From a virus: DNA of 64,000 nt. The position numbers and the translations under genes are program-made. The DNA lies in the IMG/VR virus record IMGVR_UViG_3300026512_000005, positions 51,991-115,990 of that record; one strand, written 5' to 3'. Positions 27,828 to 36,398 of the stretch are shown here, piece after piece. A model generated the notes under the pieces. The model had not been told where the DNA came from, made no database searches, and worked only from the letters and a program-made list of their open reading frames with translations. Numbering within the stretch: position 1 is the first letter of the stretch; the number at the start of each line of letters is the position of its first letter.

Positions 27828-29276
27828 CTATAGTCCTTTAAATTTATTACTGTAATAATATAAATCATTATCTTCAAGTAATTCTACTAAATCATTTACA
27901 GTGTTATTCTTAGTGATATCTATGTAACCGTATTTATTAAGATTACGCATATTACGCTTTAATAAAGAAAGAGTATCTTTAATCTCGTCTATCTGTTTTA
28001 CCAACAATTGTTTATCTTCATCTGTACTCTCAATGGATCGTAAACTATGTATCAGTTCCAATTTGATTTTATCTAATCTTGTAAAGATATCATCATAGGT
28101 AAATTTTTTATAATTATTATTTTTAAACAACATTAGGAAGGTAGATAAAACCGTATTGAAAGCAACGCCTAATAGTATTTGAATCATAGTATATACGAAG
28201 ACACCTACAAATATCAGTACACCCACTAATAATAGTAGCATCATTGTGAAAACAAATACTGTTACAGCTATCATAGTTGATAAGGTTCTAATAAACTCAC
28301 TACCAACTGATTCGTATTCATTACTCTCATTTATAGACACTATACCACTAGAAGCACGTTTAGCCAGTACCGCTGTTAACTCCGTAGCTAGACCAAATCT
28401 TATCGCAAATACGTCAGCACTACGTTGATAATCTATTTGTATAGACCCTTTCGTGTTATTAATTCTATACGTATTTAATATATATGAGTTTAAGTCTTCC
28501 AATACAGCTACAGTTTCTGTAGCGTTTTTAGGCTGTATCGTTTTATCAACTTTACTCATACTTATAGATATCGATTCTATGGGCGACTTATTCTTAGTAA
28601 AACGTTCATTTATAAATGTATCTATTAATTTAAAAGAGGCGTTAGTAGTAGTTGTCATATATTCTAGATATGCAAATATCCTACCTACCTCGCTTATAAT
28701 CAATGATGTTACTTCTTCAGCAGATGCACGTAATATTAATGTACGTATGAAATCTATATTGATAATGAAATCACTATTAACCAAACCATTCACAGTAGCG
28801 TTTTTCAAATCTATGTTAAAATTATCTTTACGTATAGCTTCTTTAACAGAATTTAAAGTGTTGTATAAACTATGTTCCATAGTACTTGCTTTACTCTCCC
28901 ATAAAACCTGGTTATTTTGTTTGTTTGGAAACAGGTCATCTATGGAATTAAGTGCTATATTAGTTGTTTTATAATTTAATATTGGCATTATCAGTGAGCT
29001 TAATTTAAAATCCTTCATTGTTAGGTTACGTATAGTGATATTAAATCCAAATCTATCCGTTAATATACTAGAAATCTCAGATAAATCTTTCTCTAGCATA
29101 TTACGTGTAATGACCTTTTTATATTTATCTAATCTCTGGTATGTAAGATGTTTATCGGAAACATCATCCTTAATATTAACACGCATTGTATCTTGTACGT
29201 TATTTATTATTTTATTTATCTTATTAATAAATAATATGTTCGTTTGTTTATGTATACTCTCTATACCTATTTCCAT
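27828..29276 (-). CDS. Membrane-spanning virion-type protein with cleavage site (482 aa)
   Basis: Starts MEIGIESIHKQTN after AAGGAGTTAT; residues 3-7 (IGIES) form a prohead-type cleavage site. Residues about 340-385 are a long hydrophobic region (VTVFVFTMMLLLLVGVLIF onward) long enough for two membrane spans. The flanks are helical and charged, with coiled-coil-like stretches (DEIKDTLSLLKRNMRNLNK). A virion protein with membrane spans suggests insertion into the host membrane during DNA entry. The alternative is a membrane protein made during infection, with a chance GIES match. Confidence 0.62.
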   Translation of the reverse strand: MEIGIESIHKQTNILFINKINKIINNVQDTMRVNIKDDVSDKHLTYQRLDKYKKVITRNMLEKDLSEISSILTDRFGFNITIRNLTMKDFKLSSLIMPILNYKTTNIALNSIDDLFPNKQNNQVLWESKASTMEHSLYNTLNSVKEAIRKDNFNIDLKNATVNGLVNSDFIINIDFIRTLILRASAEEVTSLIISEVGRIFAYLEYMTTTTNASFKLIDTFINERFTKNKSPIESISISMSKVDKTIQPKNATETVAVLEDLNSYILNTYRINNTKGSIQIDYQRSADVFAIRFGLATELTAVLAKRASSGIVSINESNEYESVGSEFIRTLSTMIAVTVFVFTMMLLLLVGVLIFVGVFVYTMIQILLGVAFNTVLSTFLMLFKNNNYKKFTYDDIFTRLDKIKLELIHSLRSIESTDEDKQLLVKQIDEIKDTLSLLKRNMRNLNKYGYIDITKNNTVNDLVELLEDNDLYYYSNKFKGL

Positions 29277-29352
29277 TATAACTCCTTATATTCAAAGTAT
29301 CAATCTTTTTTGTAAAATGAATCTTATGACGTTAAATAAAAAAGGATTGTTA

Positions 29353-29724
29353 ATGGCGATGTTTTACATAGATGACTATATAAGTTACAATAGTTTCAGG
29401 AAGATAACCGGTGTTAGTTGGGAGATATCCGCTGATAAAGAGTTTACTAAACTAATCTCTTCTACATACAATAATAAGAATGCTATTAATGGATGGTATA
29501 CTCCATTAAAACGCTTGGATACTGACGGTTATTATGGTGAATTTGATACCTTATTTAGTCGTTGTAAAATACATACAGAAATATATGGTAAAGACAATAC
29601 AAGCGAATGGTTTGTTAAAGAATTGAACACGGGTATAGTTAAGAGTGTATTAATAAAGCGAAAAGATAAAGTTATAGGTGAGATAGCTGAATATAAAGAT
29701 GGGACATATAAAATACTATGGTAG
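29353..29724 (+). CDS. Hypothetical small protein (123 aa)
   Basis: The ORF is open further upstream, but the start at 29353 (MAMFYIDDYISYNSF) fits an AAAGGA site at 29341-29346. The upstream part overlaps the divergent 482-residue gene. The product is aromatic-rich alpha/beta (SWEISADKEFTKLIS, NGWYTPLKRLDTDGYYG). The family is unknown. It is a single + strand gene inserted between - strand units and has its own promoter region and end stem-loop, like a moron-type cargo gene. Confidence 0.68.
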   Translation: MAMFYIDDYISYNSFRKITGVSWEISADKEFTKLISSTYNNKNAINGWYTPLKRLDTDGYYGEFDTLFSRCKIHTEIYGKDNTSEWFVKELNTGIVKSVLIKRKDKVIGEIAEYKDGTYKILW

Positions 29725-29743
29725 TATAGCACGCGCTATACTA
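29722..29743. terminator. Bidirectional stem-loop between convergent genes
   Basis: TAGTATAGC pairs with GCTATACTA around ACGC, covering the end of the 123-residue gene and the stop of the DNA polymerase gene. Confidence 0.58.
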
Positions 29744-31882
29744 TCCTAGGCCATCTCCAATTTCATCTATTAGTATACTATCTTTCTTTAGGTAATAACC
29801 TAACGACTCTAAGGTCATATGTAACGAACCAACATTATCCTTTATTACACGTTTATAATCTATATAATCAATCAGTTCCTCAGGTATACCTTTATTATAA
29901 ACAAGTATCAAAGGTAAACGAAAAACAGTTATTTTATCTTTATTTATTTTAGATAGAAATGCACGAAACTTGCGTTGTATAGTATCGTCCTTAATATTAT
30001 CTAGAAACTTCACCATGTCACCTTTACTATTAATAGTAGTGGGTACTTTAACGGCCATATACTGTGGGTCTGGTGCACGCCCGTACTTATCACTAAATAC
30101 CTCTTCCCATAACATATAATACATATACGGTGATTCTTTAGCTATTTTCTTATAAGCTTTGGCATCCTTTATTTTCTCCATCTTTAGAACATCTGGACTA
30201 CCATTTCTTATCTTTTCATTTATAAGTTTCTCAGCGTCGTGCACCTTCTCGATGTACTTATCCATAGATAATTGTTTGTTGCCAGTTACATCATTTATAA
30301 TACCTATCATTATCTGTTCACCCATTCCGCGGACAGGGGCATATGCATTTGGTGCTATTAGATTAACACCCTTCTTCTCTAATGACTTAAGTGGGTCCTT
30401 ATGATTAAATACATTACCCTCTTGTATGCGTATATTAGCGAAATAATGTTTAGACACATTTGTGTTAACGAATACATCCCAAAAGAACTCATTTTTCATG
30501 GCTAAAGCTTGAGCTGCTTCATTCGTTATATTCATGTTACCTGCAAATGTTTTAATATAATGGTCAGTTACTTGCGTTACTATAGTCATTACGGATGCTG
30601 CTACTGAAACAGCTTCATCATCTATATTACAACTACCTATAAACCATGTAGACCAGTTTTCATACGTAGCACATGTACTGTCTGTATCACTAAGAACTAT
30701 TGCTTCCCTAACCATATCTTTTACATACGCTATTGAAACTGGAAATATATCCGTTATTAGAAATGCCTTAATTAGCATATCATATTTCAAAAGTACCTCA
30801 GTTAGATTAAGAATAAACGATGACATATGTTGTAAAGCATCTAAACTATAATCTTCAGCTTTCTTACCTTTTATCTTAGAAGAATGAATATGGATAGCCA
30901 GATTTAAAACCCAGCCGGGAGCACCATCTAACACCTGTCTACATTCCGACTTACTATGGTTATTTAATGGATGATTAACCATACTGTTAATCATATCTCT
31001 AACCAGTTTGTCATTAAACTTACGTATATGAAACAAATCGTTATGGTATAAGATAGCCACACGCTCGTAACCTTGTAACGATTCCAAGTATTGAAGTATG
31101 ACTTGTTCTTTTTCTAGGTTTCTCCAGTATTTAACTGTGGATTTCATTAATGAAAACATTACTTCTTCTGCAGTTGGTACATGTAGATTATAAACAGTAA
31201 TAGCTTCTTTTACTTTATCCATATCTAGCATGGCCGCAATCGTAGCTATATGATTAAATGTAATATCAGGAGTTCTATAATGGCGATTACCTGATATGAT
31301 GGATTCAGCTATTGTGTTACCTATAGATGTAACACTACGTGTAATGGAGGTTAATGTATAGTGTGCTGATGGATTATTCAGAACAGTACCCATACTTGCG
31401 TATGCTCCAGATAGACTATTATTAAAAATCTTTTTTACTTTTTGAATTACATTATGGTAAGACGCTTTAACGTAATTTTCTTCCATTTTATATTTAAGGG
31501 CTAATTCTTTATGCATAGCACGTTCTTTAACATTTACATCAATAAATTCTGCATGTAAACTCGCCTTCTTCTTTTTACTAAAGTATACTGTAAATGATGG
31601 TACGATAATGTCGCCAGAAGTTTTTGTATAGTTTACGTAGTTATTGAGGTTATCTATTCTGATTTTACGTACACCATTTAAGTCACGTTCATGAAACTTT
31701 ACTTTTGGATTCTTAAATTGTTTTGTTTCTTTAATATATTTCTTTAATTTCATTATTGGGTTTTCTATATTGTTAACCGTCTGTAGGACCCTACTAGCAA
31801 TTGTTATATAATCCGATATTGGATTCTTTTTATCTGTATATTGCTCTTTTGGTATTTTAAAAATTTGTTCTACACTACTCAT
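29741..31882 (-). CDS. Family B DNA polymerase core, C-terminal part (713 aa)
   Basis: Replicative-type polymerase, palm and thumb portion. Residues 121-165 give the helix and motif B region (ERAMHKEL, then KKIFNNSLSGAYASMG, equivalent to KxxxNSxYG). Residues 399-402 are DTDS, the motif C catalytic aspartates in VLSDTDSTCAT. They are followed by NEFFWDVFVNTNVSKHYF (the KKxY block) and KKGVNL (the KG block). About 230 residues separate motifs B and C, more than usual, so an insertion is present. The 3'-5' exonuclease domain and a clear motif A (DxxSLYPS) are absent, so the N-terminal half is probably a separate gene outside the window. The start follows AAGGACTAATA. Confidence 0.8.
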   Translation of the reverse strand: MSSVEQIFKIPKEQYTDKKNPISDYITIASRVLQTVNNIENPIMKLKKYIKETKQFKNPKVKFHERDLNGVRKIRIDNLNNYVNYTKTSGDIIVPSFTVYFSKKKKASLHAEFIDVNVKERAMHKELALKYKMEENYVKASYHNVIQKVKKIFNNSLSGAYASMGTVLNNPSAHYTLTSITRSVTSIGNTIAESIISGNRHYRTPDITFNHIATIAAMLDMDKVKEAITVYNLHVPTAEEVMFSLMKSTVKYWRNLEKEQVILQYLESLQGYERVAILYHNDLFHIRKFNDKLVRDMINSMVNHPLNNHSKSECRQVLDGAPGWVLNLAIHIHSSKIKGKKAEDYSLDALQHMSSFILNLTEVLLKYDMLIKAFLITDIFPVSIAYVKDMVREAIVLSDTDSTCATYENWSTWFIGSCNIDDEAVSVAASVMTIVTQVTDHYIKTFAGNMNITNEAAQALAMKNEFFWDVFVNTNVSKHYFANIRIQEGNVFNHKDPLKSLEKKGVNLIAPNAYAPVRGMGEQIMIGIINDVTGNKQLSMDKYIEKVHDAEKLINEKIRNGSPDVLKMEKIKDAKAYKKIAKESPYMYYMLWEEVFSDKYGRAPDPQYMAVKVPTTINSKGDMVKFLDNIKDDTIQRKFRAFLSKINKDKITVFRLPLILVYNKGIPEELIDYIDYKRVIKDNVGSLHMTLESLGYYLKKDSILIDEIGDGLG

Positions 31883-31940
31883 TATTAGTCCTTCATTAAC
31901 TTATATTCAATACTAAGGTTAGTTCTTAAAAAAGAATATG

Positions 31941-31967
31941 GATATAAGACTTTTAAAGTCTTATATC
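31941..31967 (-). terminator. Stem-loop over the stop of the 321-aa gene
   Basis: GATATAAGACTTT pairs with AAAGTCTTATATC around a single T. On the - strand a TTTTTT run follows eight bases later. Confidence 0.58.
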
Positions 31968-32926
31968 TCGATTATTTCATCTTTGTATGTTCGCATTAGA
32001 ATCTCTCCCATTTCTTTTGTTTTCAGAATACGTTTATTACTATCCAGTATTTTTCTAAACATTGACTTACTATTTATACCCTCTGTTTCCACCATTACTA
32101 TAACTGAAATAAGTGTTGGTAAATCTTCTATCATAGCTACTGATAAATATTTACTATCGGAACTGTAGAAACCTCGTGATAAAGCTTGTAACAAGATATC
32201 TACGGTTAGACCGTCAGCACGACCATTTGTTATGACCGCTTTTATATTATTCACTAGACTACCTATAGTTGCACTAGGAAAGATTAAATCACCAGACTCT
32301 ACCTTATATCTAAGTACACTATATAGTTCTTTTAAGTCACCTCTGGTAAGAGATTGTATATCATCTCTACTTAACATGTGTAATAGAGCATCAAATGTAA
32401 ACTCATCGTTATCCATATACATAGAATAGTAATGTAATTTAGTCATCATCTCTATAACTGGTATTATATTTTTATCGTATAGTATCATTGATACTGTAGA
32501 ACTGATTATTTTGGATATCGCCCTAATTAGACTACTACGTGTGTGCGTTAACCAACTATCCTCTTCATCAAGAAGTAACTTAGTAAAGATAACTCTATAT
32601 AATTGTAATGTACCATTATATTTATCCTGCATCCGTTCACGTAAAGTAATCATATCGTCTAATTTATTTACCATAAATGGACGCATGTCCATAGCAATAA
32701 CATTTTCTTTACGTGTATTAGTAAATATTATAGGATGTGACCACATTGGTAAGTTTTTCTCTTCGTCATTTCTACCCGTTATTAACACTACTCGTGTGTC
32801 GTTTTCAACAATCTCGTAGTTTAGTGGTTCGTCGTTACGTAAGATATATTCATTTATAAGATAAGTTAACTTATCTCTATCAAACATCGTACCTAATGTA
32901 CCACTGTAAACATCATCTATCATCAT
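31961..32926 (-). CDS. Hypothetical protein upstream of DNA polymerase (321 aa)
   Basis: Starts MMIDDVYSGTLGTMFD after AAAGGACATATAA. Mostly helical. It has no polymerase or exonuclease motif, so it is not the missing polymerase half. Recognisable pieces include WSHPIIFTNTRKENVIAMDM near residue 80 and a helical, charged C-terminus. A stem-loop at 31941-31967 covers its stop, which separates it from the polymerase transcript. Function unknown. Confidence 0.68.
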   Translation of the reverse strand: MMIDDVYSGTLGTMFDRDKLTYLINEYILRNDEPLNYEIVENDTRVVLITGRNDEEKNLPMWSHPIIFTNTRKENVIAMDMRPFMVNKLDDMITLRERMQDKYNGTLQLYRVIFTKLLLDEEDSWLTHTRSSLIRAISKIISSTVSMILYDKNIIPVIEMMTKLHYYSMYMDNDEFTFDALLHMLSRDDIQSLTRGDLKELYSVLRYKVESGDLIFPSATIGSLVNNIKAVITNGRADGLTVDILLQALSRGFYSSDSKYLSVAMIEDLPTLISVIVMVETEGINSKSMFRKILDSNKRILKTKEMGEILMRTYKDEIIEI

Positions 32927-32992
32927 TTATATGTCCTTTGTATCTTTTATTAAAATCAAATTAATTCTATGATTTTATATAAGGATACATAA

Positions 32993-33319
32993 ATGAGTAA
33001 AAAGAAAAAGACAAGTGGTTTTACTAATAACTTCTACGCCATAAACAAATGGGTAGTTGACTGTGATGATTTGAGTGAACAATTGGGGTTAAATGGTTTT
33101 CTATTTAACGTGTTAAAGTCATTATTTGGTATGTCACAGTCTAGACACAGTGGCACTAGCGTTATAAGAGACAGTGAAAAAATAGTACATTACAGTATAA
33201 GGAATTTAATGTTAATAAAACGTAGAGATAATATTAAGTTTACTATTGGTGATTTATTAGTAGAATTAATACAAAGGTTACCTGAGAAAGAGCAACAAAA
33301 AATAAAAGACAAGCTATAA
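32993..33319 (+). CDS. Hypothetical basic small protein (108 aa)
   Basis: Starts MSKKKKTSGFTNNF after AAGGATACATAA. It is basic at both ends (IKRRDNIKF, KEQQKIKDKL) and helical in the middle, compatible with a small nucleic-acid binding or regulatory protein. It is a lone + strand gene between - strand genes. Its end hairpin is shared with the converging 145-residue gene. No family recognised. Confidence 0.65.
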   Translation: MSKKKKTSGFTNNFYAINKWVVDCDDLSEQLGLNGFLFNVLKSLFGMSQSRHSGTSVIRDSEKIVHYSIRNLMLIKRRDNIKFTIGDLLVELIQRLPEKEQQKIKDKL

Positions 33320-33349
33320 TATATACTAGGATTGTAATCCTAGTATATA
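33320..33349. terminator. Bidirectional stem-loop between convergent genes
   Basis: TATATACTAGGATT pairs with AATCCTAGTATATA around GT, between the 108-residue (+) and 145-residue (-) genes. Confidence 0.6.
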
Positions 33350-33777
33350 AAAGAGTTCTTGAGTTTATTAGTCTTGGCATAATCGGTAATTATTTTACTA
33401 CTTGTTTCGCTATCGTAGAAACCACTGGGTAGAACATTCATATGTACCGTATCAAAATTTACACGTTTATTATACTTGTCATAAGCATCAATCAACACTA
33501 TAAGTAACAACATAATTTTACCAGGGTTATTTAGTTCATACATGTAAGCTAAAACAACTGCTAAGTTAATGGACACTTTATCTTCTAGTTTAAAGGCTTT
33601 AATACGCTTGACCATAAAACTACCTATTGCATCATTCTTGAGTTCATTAACTAATTCCACTAACTCGTCTGGAAGATGCTCCAAATCTTTATCATGAAAC
33701 ATCAGCATCAGTAACATTCCGTTCTTACTTAGAACGTTGTATTTAATCGGTATATCTTTAATATCGCTAATATGCAT
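33340..33777 (-). CDS. Hypothetical protein downstream of transglycosylase (145 aa)
   Basis: Starts MHISDIKDIPIKYNV one base after the stop of the exported transglycosylase-like gene, with GGAT upstream inside that gene. Mostly helical, with a hydrophobic core helix (NPGKIMLLLIVLIDAYDKYN) too short of charge-free length to call a secure membrane span. Coupling to the transglycosylase suggests a shared role such as lysis or its control (inference only). Confidence 0.6.
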   Translation of the reverse strand: MHISDIKDIPIKYNVLSKNGMLLMLMFHDKDLEHLPDELVELVNELKNDAIGSFMVKRIKAFKLEDKVSINLAVVLAYMYELNNPGKIMLLLIVLIDAYDKYNKRVNFDTVHMNVLPSGFYDSETSSKIITDYAKTNKLKNSFIY

Positions 33778-33778
33778 C

Positions 33779-34264
33779 CTATAATCCTAATATTTTATTT
33801 TGTAGAAATTTAACTTTAACACGTATGGAATTAGCATAAACTTTACTACCATTATAAGCTGTCCATACTTTATTGTAATCCCCATTATAGGCTTTTACTA
33901 ATGTTTGTAATTTATTAATGACATATGTTTCTGCCACATCAGGTTGTGTCATTAAAATTGTGGCATATCTAGAACGATTCCACATGGTATCCTTGACTTT
34001 TATCTCTTTTAAATACCAATAGATATTTATGTGGTATAGTCCGTAATCAGACGACATTTCGCCAACGGTAAGTTGCCATCTACCACCTAGTGATTCGTGC
34101 CAGCATATTGCCGCTAAACTGAAACCAAGGTTATATTGTAAGCCTTTGTAATATGAACTCATGATTACTTCTCGTTCTTTATGAGAAAGTGATAACCAAT
34201 CTTTCTCAATACTCTGTGCATGTAACGTTATAACTATTAATATAGTCATGATTAATGTTTTCAT
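33779..34264 (-). CDS. Exported lytic transglycosylase-like protein (161 aa)
   Basis: A short Sec-type signal peptide (MKTLIMTILIVITLHAQS, likely cut after residue 17) is followed by an SLT-like lysozyme fold. The putative catalytic Glu57 lies in CWHESLGG, then SSDYGLYHINIYWYL (like the GLMQI motif) and TAYNGSKVYANSI (like AYNAG). Such enzymes cleave the glycan backbone of peptidoglycan. A signal peptide means it can reach the periplasm without a holin. It could be the endolysin or a protein that opens the wall for virion assembly or entry. The start follows CAGGAAACAA. Confidence 0.75.
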   Translation of the reverse strand: MKTLIMTILIVITLHAQSIEKDWLSLSHKEREVIMSSYYKGLQYNLGFSLAAICWHESLGGRWQLTVGEMSSDYGLYHINIYWYLKEIKVKDTMWNRSRYATILMTQPDVAETYVINKLQTLVKAYNGDYNKVWTAYNGSKVYANSIRVKVKFLQNKILGL

Positions 34265-34300
34265 TTGTTTCCTGTTATTTATTTTAAAAAAGAATACGAA

Positions 34301-34332
34301 TATATCATAGATGCAAAAACACCTATGATATA
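34301..34332 (-). terminator. Stem-loop after the 611-aa gene
   Basis: TATATCATAG pairs with CTATGATATA around 12 bases. A T-run for the - strand lies about 10 bases further on. Confidence 0.57.
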
Positions 34333-34336
34333 AGTT

Positions 34337-36172
34337 CTAATATCTAAAAGATCTATATTGTGGCATATTTCTAGCACTACCTGTTGTATGTGTTGTACCA
34401 AAGTTATGAGCTGTAACTCTACCAGCACTATATGCATTTGAGATTGCCTGTAGATTAGTATGGTTATTATTAGACATGTTTGGTGCCTCAATACGTGGTG
34501 TATAGTTAGATCTAGATGCACCTCTTATAAGCGTATCCATAAACGCACCGTTAAGCACTATACGTCGTGCTTTACCAGTAACTACTGGTTTTACTTTAAG
34601 TATACGAGCTAGTTTATCAATTACTTCCAGTCTTAGAGTATAAGGTAAGATACCACGAGTATCTAGACATTGACTATCTGATAAATTAGAGCGTGCCCAA
34701 TCGTAGATCAACTGTTGGTCATTTGTTTTATCCGCTATAAAGGTTGTAGTGATTTCACGGAAATCGTGACGTTCACCATCAGCGTATTCAAAATATCCAA
34801 TTGGTATTGTAAGACCTTCATCAGCTGCTACTTCCATCTCATCAATAGCAAAACCTAATAAATCTTCGGTAGCGGTTAGAATCTCATCATTAGCCATTGC
34901 ACCATAATTAGGATGTCCCAACGTTGTGAATGCAGATGTATATGCAAAGTCTGGACCATAGAATTCAATCTCTACTGCAAATAGAGGCATGTCAGTAAAA
35001 TGTTCCTGAATGATATCCGCAACCATATCTGGTTTAGCTTTAGGATCTTTAAAATCTATGCGTTCACCCAGTTGTTTAGGGTCACCACCATAATTAAATA
35101 AGAAATTTAGCACTCCACCATTTTTCTCTATAATAAGATTTCTAAGGTTGGCGTATGATGTAAATACCGCACTATTGATGATACTCGTTAATACGTGGTT
35201 AAGTGTAGGTACTTTACCAACAAACTCATTTAGAATGATCATAGGCTCTGCTATTTTCGTAGAGACACCACTATACGCATGCGTTTTACTTCTAATAAGA
35301 TAATCCATATAACCTGTTGCTAGTGCAATACGCTTGCGTCCTTCAACATCATTAATACCACGCATAACGGTATTTTTAACTATAGATGACTCGATAAAGA
35401 AATCAGTATGTACCGGTCTACCCAGTTTATTAACTGTAATACCATCGTTAAATGATAGGTCTACATTTAGGTAAGAGTTTCTACTATCTTTAGTTAAAAT
35501 ATTTAAAGTAATATCTCTACCTTTACCTGTATCTTTCATGTAAGCAACATAAAATAAATCGTGTGCTTGTTTAGTCACGATATCAGCCGCTACTAAAACT
35601 GGAGTATTATTAGGTACAACCATACCCTCTAAACTTGCTGTCGGTACATCACCAAAAGCTTTTGATAAAAGGTATTTAACTTTCTCGATTACGGTTCTAT
35701 CAAATCCGTCTGCTGTAACATACAATGCAGTACCGTCTTTCTGGTCCATATCTTCTAGGACTTGCTCTACGGTAAGTGGTTCACGTCCAGTTATCTCCAG
35801 TAAAGCGGCGAAGTAATAGATTTTACCGTTGTCAGCTTGTAGTGCATAAACTATATACGAGTGTCCAATCATGAACTTGTCTTTATCCATTTTAAAAACT
35901 TTGATATTAAGTTTAGAAGATTTCACAACTTCCACAGCACGTGTATAAAATTCTTCTAGGTATTCGTTATCACCGGTTGTACCTGATAGTAAAACATCAG
36001 TGTCGGTTAAACCAAATATTTCTAATTCAGCTGGTGCATCATCAGGTGTAGGTGATACCCCACTAACCTCTTCGTTTGATAATGGTGTACTCGTTTGTGT
36101 TTGTCTTCTCGACGCTCTTGGTGTATTTAGAGTTTCACTTTCATGAATCTCGAATCCTGTGTCTACTGCCAT
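34337..36172 (-). CDS. Conserved 611-aa protein, probably virion structural
   Basis: Disordered N-terminal 50 residues (TPRASRRQTQTSTPLSNEE), a folded alpha/beta body, and an extended Arg/Tyr/Asn-rich tail after residue 555 ending PQYRSFRY. The body includes IGYFEYADGERHDFREITT, ILPYTLRLEVIDKLARILK and VTGKARRIVLNGAFMDTLI, a block order I recall in giant-phage virion proteins. It has its own leader with a TATATTAC element at 36219-36231 and its own end hairpin, suggesting strong separate expression. The size and floppy ends would also fit the chimallin shell protein of nucleus-forming phages. I saw no decisive signature for that. Confidence 0.5.
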   Translation of the reverse strand: MAVDTGFEIHESETLNTPRASRRQTQTSTPLSNEEVSGVSPTPDDAPAELEIFGLTDTDVLLSGTTGDNEYLEEFYTRAVEVVKSSKLNIKVFKMDKDKFMIGHSYIVYALQADNGKIYYFAALLEITGREPLTVEQVLEDMDQKDGTALYVTADGFDRTVIEKVKYLLSKAFGDVPTASLEGMVVPNNTPVLVAADIVTKQAHDLFYVAYMKDTGKGRDITLNILTKDSRNSYLNVDLSFNDGITVNKLGRPVHTDFFIESSIVKNTVMRGINDVEGRKRIALATGYMDYLIRSKTHAYSGVSTKIAEPMIILNEFVGKVPTLNHVLTSIINSAVFTSYANLRNLIIEKNGGVLNFLFNYGGDPKQLGERIDFKDPKAKPDMVADIIQEHFTDMPLFAVEIEFYGPDFAYTSAFTTLGHPNYGAMANDEILTATEDLLGFAIDEMEVAADEGLTIPIGYFEYADGERHDFREITTTFIADKTNDQQLIYDWARSNLSDSQCLDTRGILPYTLRLEVIDKLARILKVKPVVTGKARRIVLNGAFMDTLIRGASRSNYTPRIEAPNMSNNNHTNLQAISNAYSAGRVTAHNFGTTHTTGSARNMPQYRSFRY

Positions 36173-36218
36173 GTTCTTTCCTTTTTTAGTTAAATTGCAA
36201 TTTGAACTCTAAGGCTCA

Positions 36219-36231
36219 TATAAGTAATATA
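36219..36231 (-). promoter_or_regulatory. Promoter-like element TATATTACTTATA
   Basis: Lies 47 bases before the ATG of the 611-residue gene at 36172. It contains TATATTAC, the core I recall for phiKZ early promoters, and is shared with two other sites in the window. Confidence 0.48.
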
Positions 36232-36347
36232 CCTATATAAAACTTTAGAATTAAAAAGATTCGTACTTTCTTACTGTATCAGTAATCCAATTAAAGATTA
36301 CTTTTATACTTATTCATATTATAGTTAAACATATAAAAAAAAATATA

Positions 36348-36370
36348 GAAAACTAATTAGGTTAGTTTTC
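36348..36370 (+). promoter_or_regulatory. Leader hairpin before the 355-aa gene
   Basis: GAAAACTAA and TTAGTTTTC form a perfect 9-base stem with a five-base loop, followed by TTTGAAAAAAATAG, 28 bases before the start at 36399. It may shape the leader or stop read-through from the left. The rest of the 226-base gap (36173-36398) is AT-rich promoter sequence for both divergent genes. Confidence 0.4.
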
Positions 36371-36398
36371 TTTGAAAAAAATAGAATAGGGATATAAA

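Noticed and set aside
28453-28974. 173-codon + strand frame inside the 482-residue gene
   Set aside because: Shadow of the opposite-strand gene; no usable start signal.
31961-32926. 321-residue gene as the missing N-terminal half of the DNA polymerase
   Set aside because: No exonuclease motifs and no DxxSLYPS motif in it.
34279-34521. 80-codon - strand frame over the end of the 611-residue gene
   Set aside because: It crosses the terminator hairpin and overlaps the real gene out of frame.
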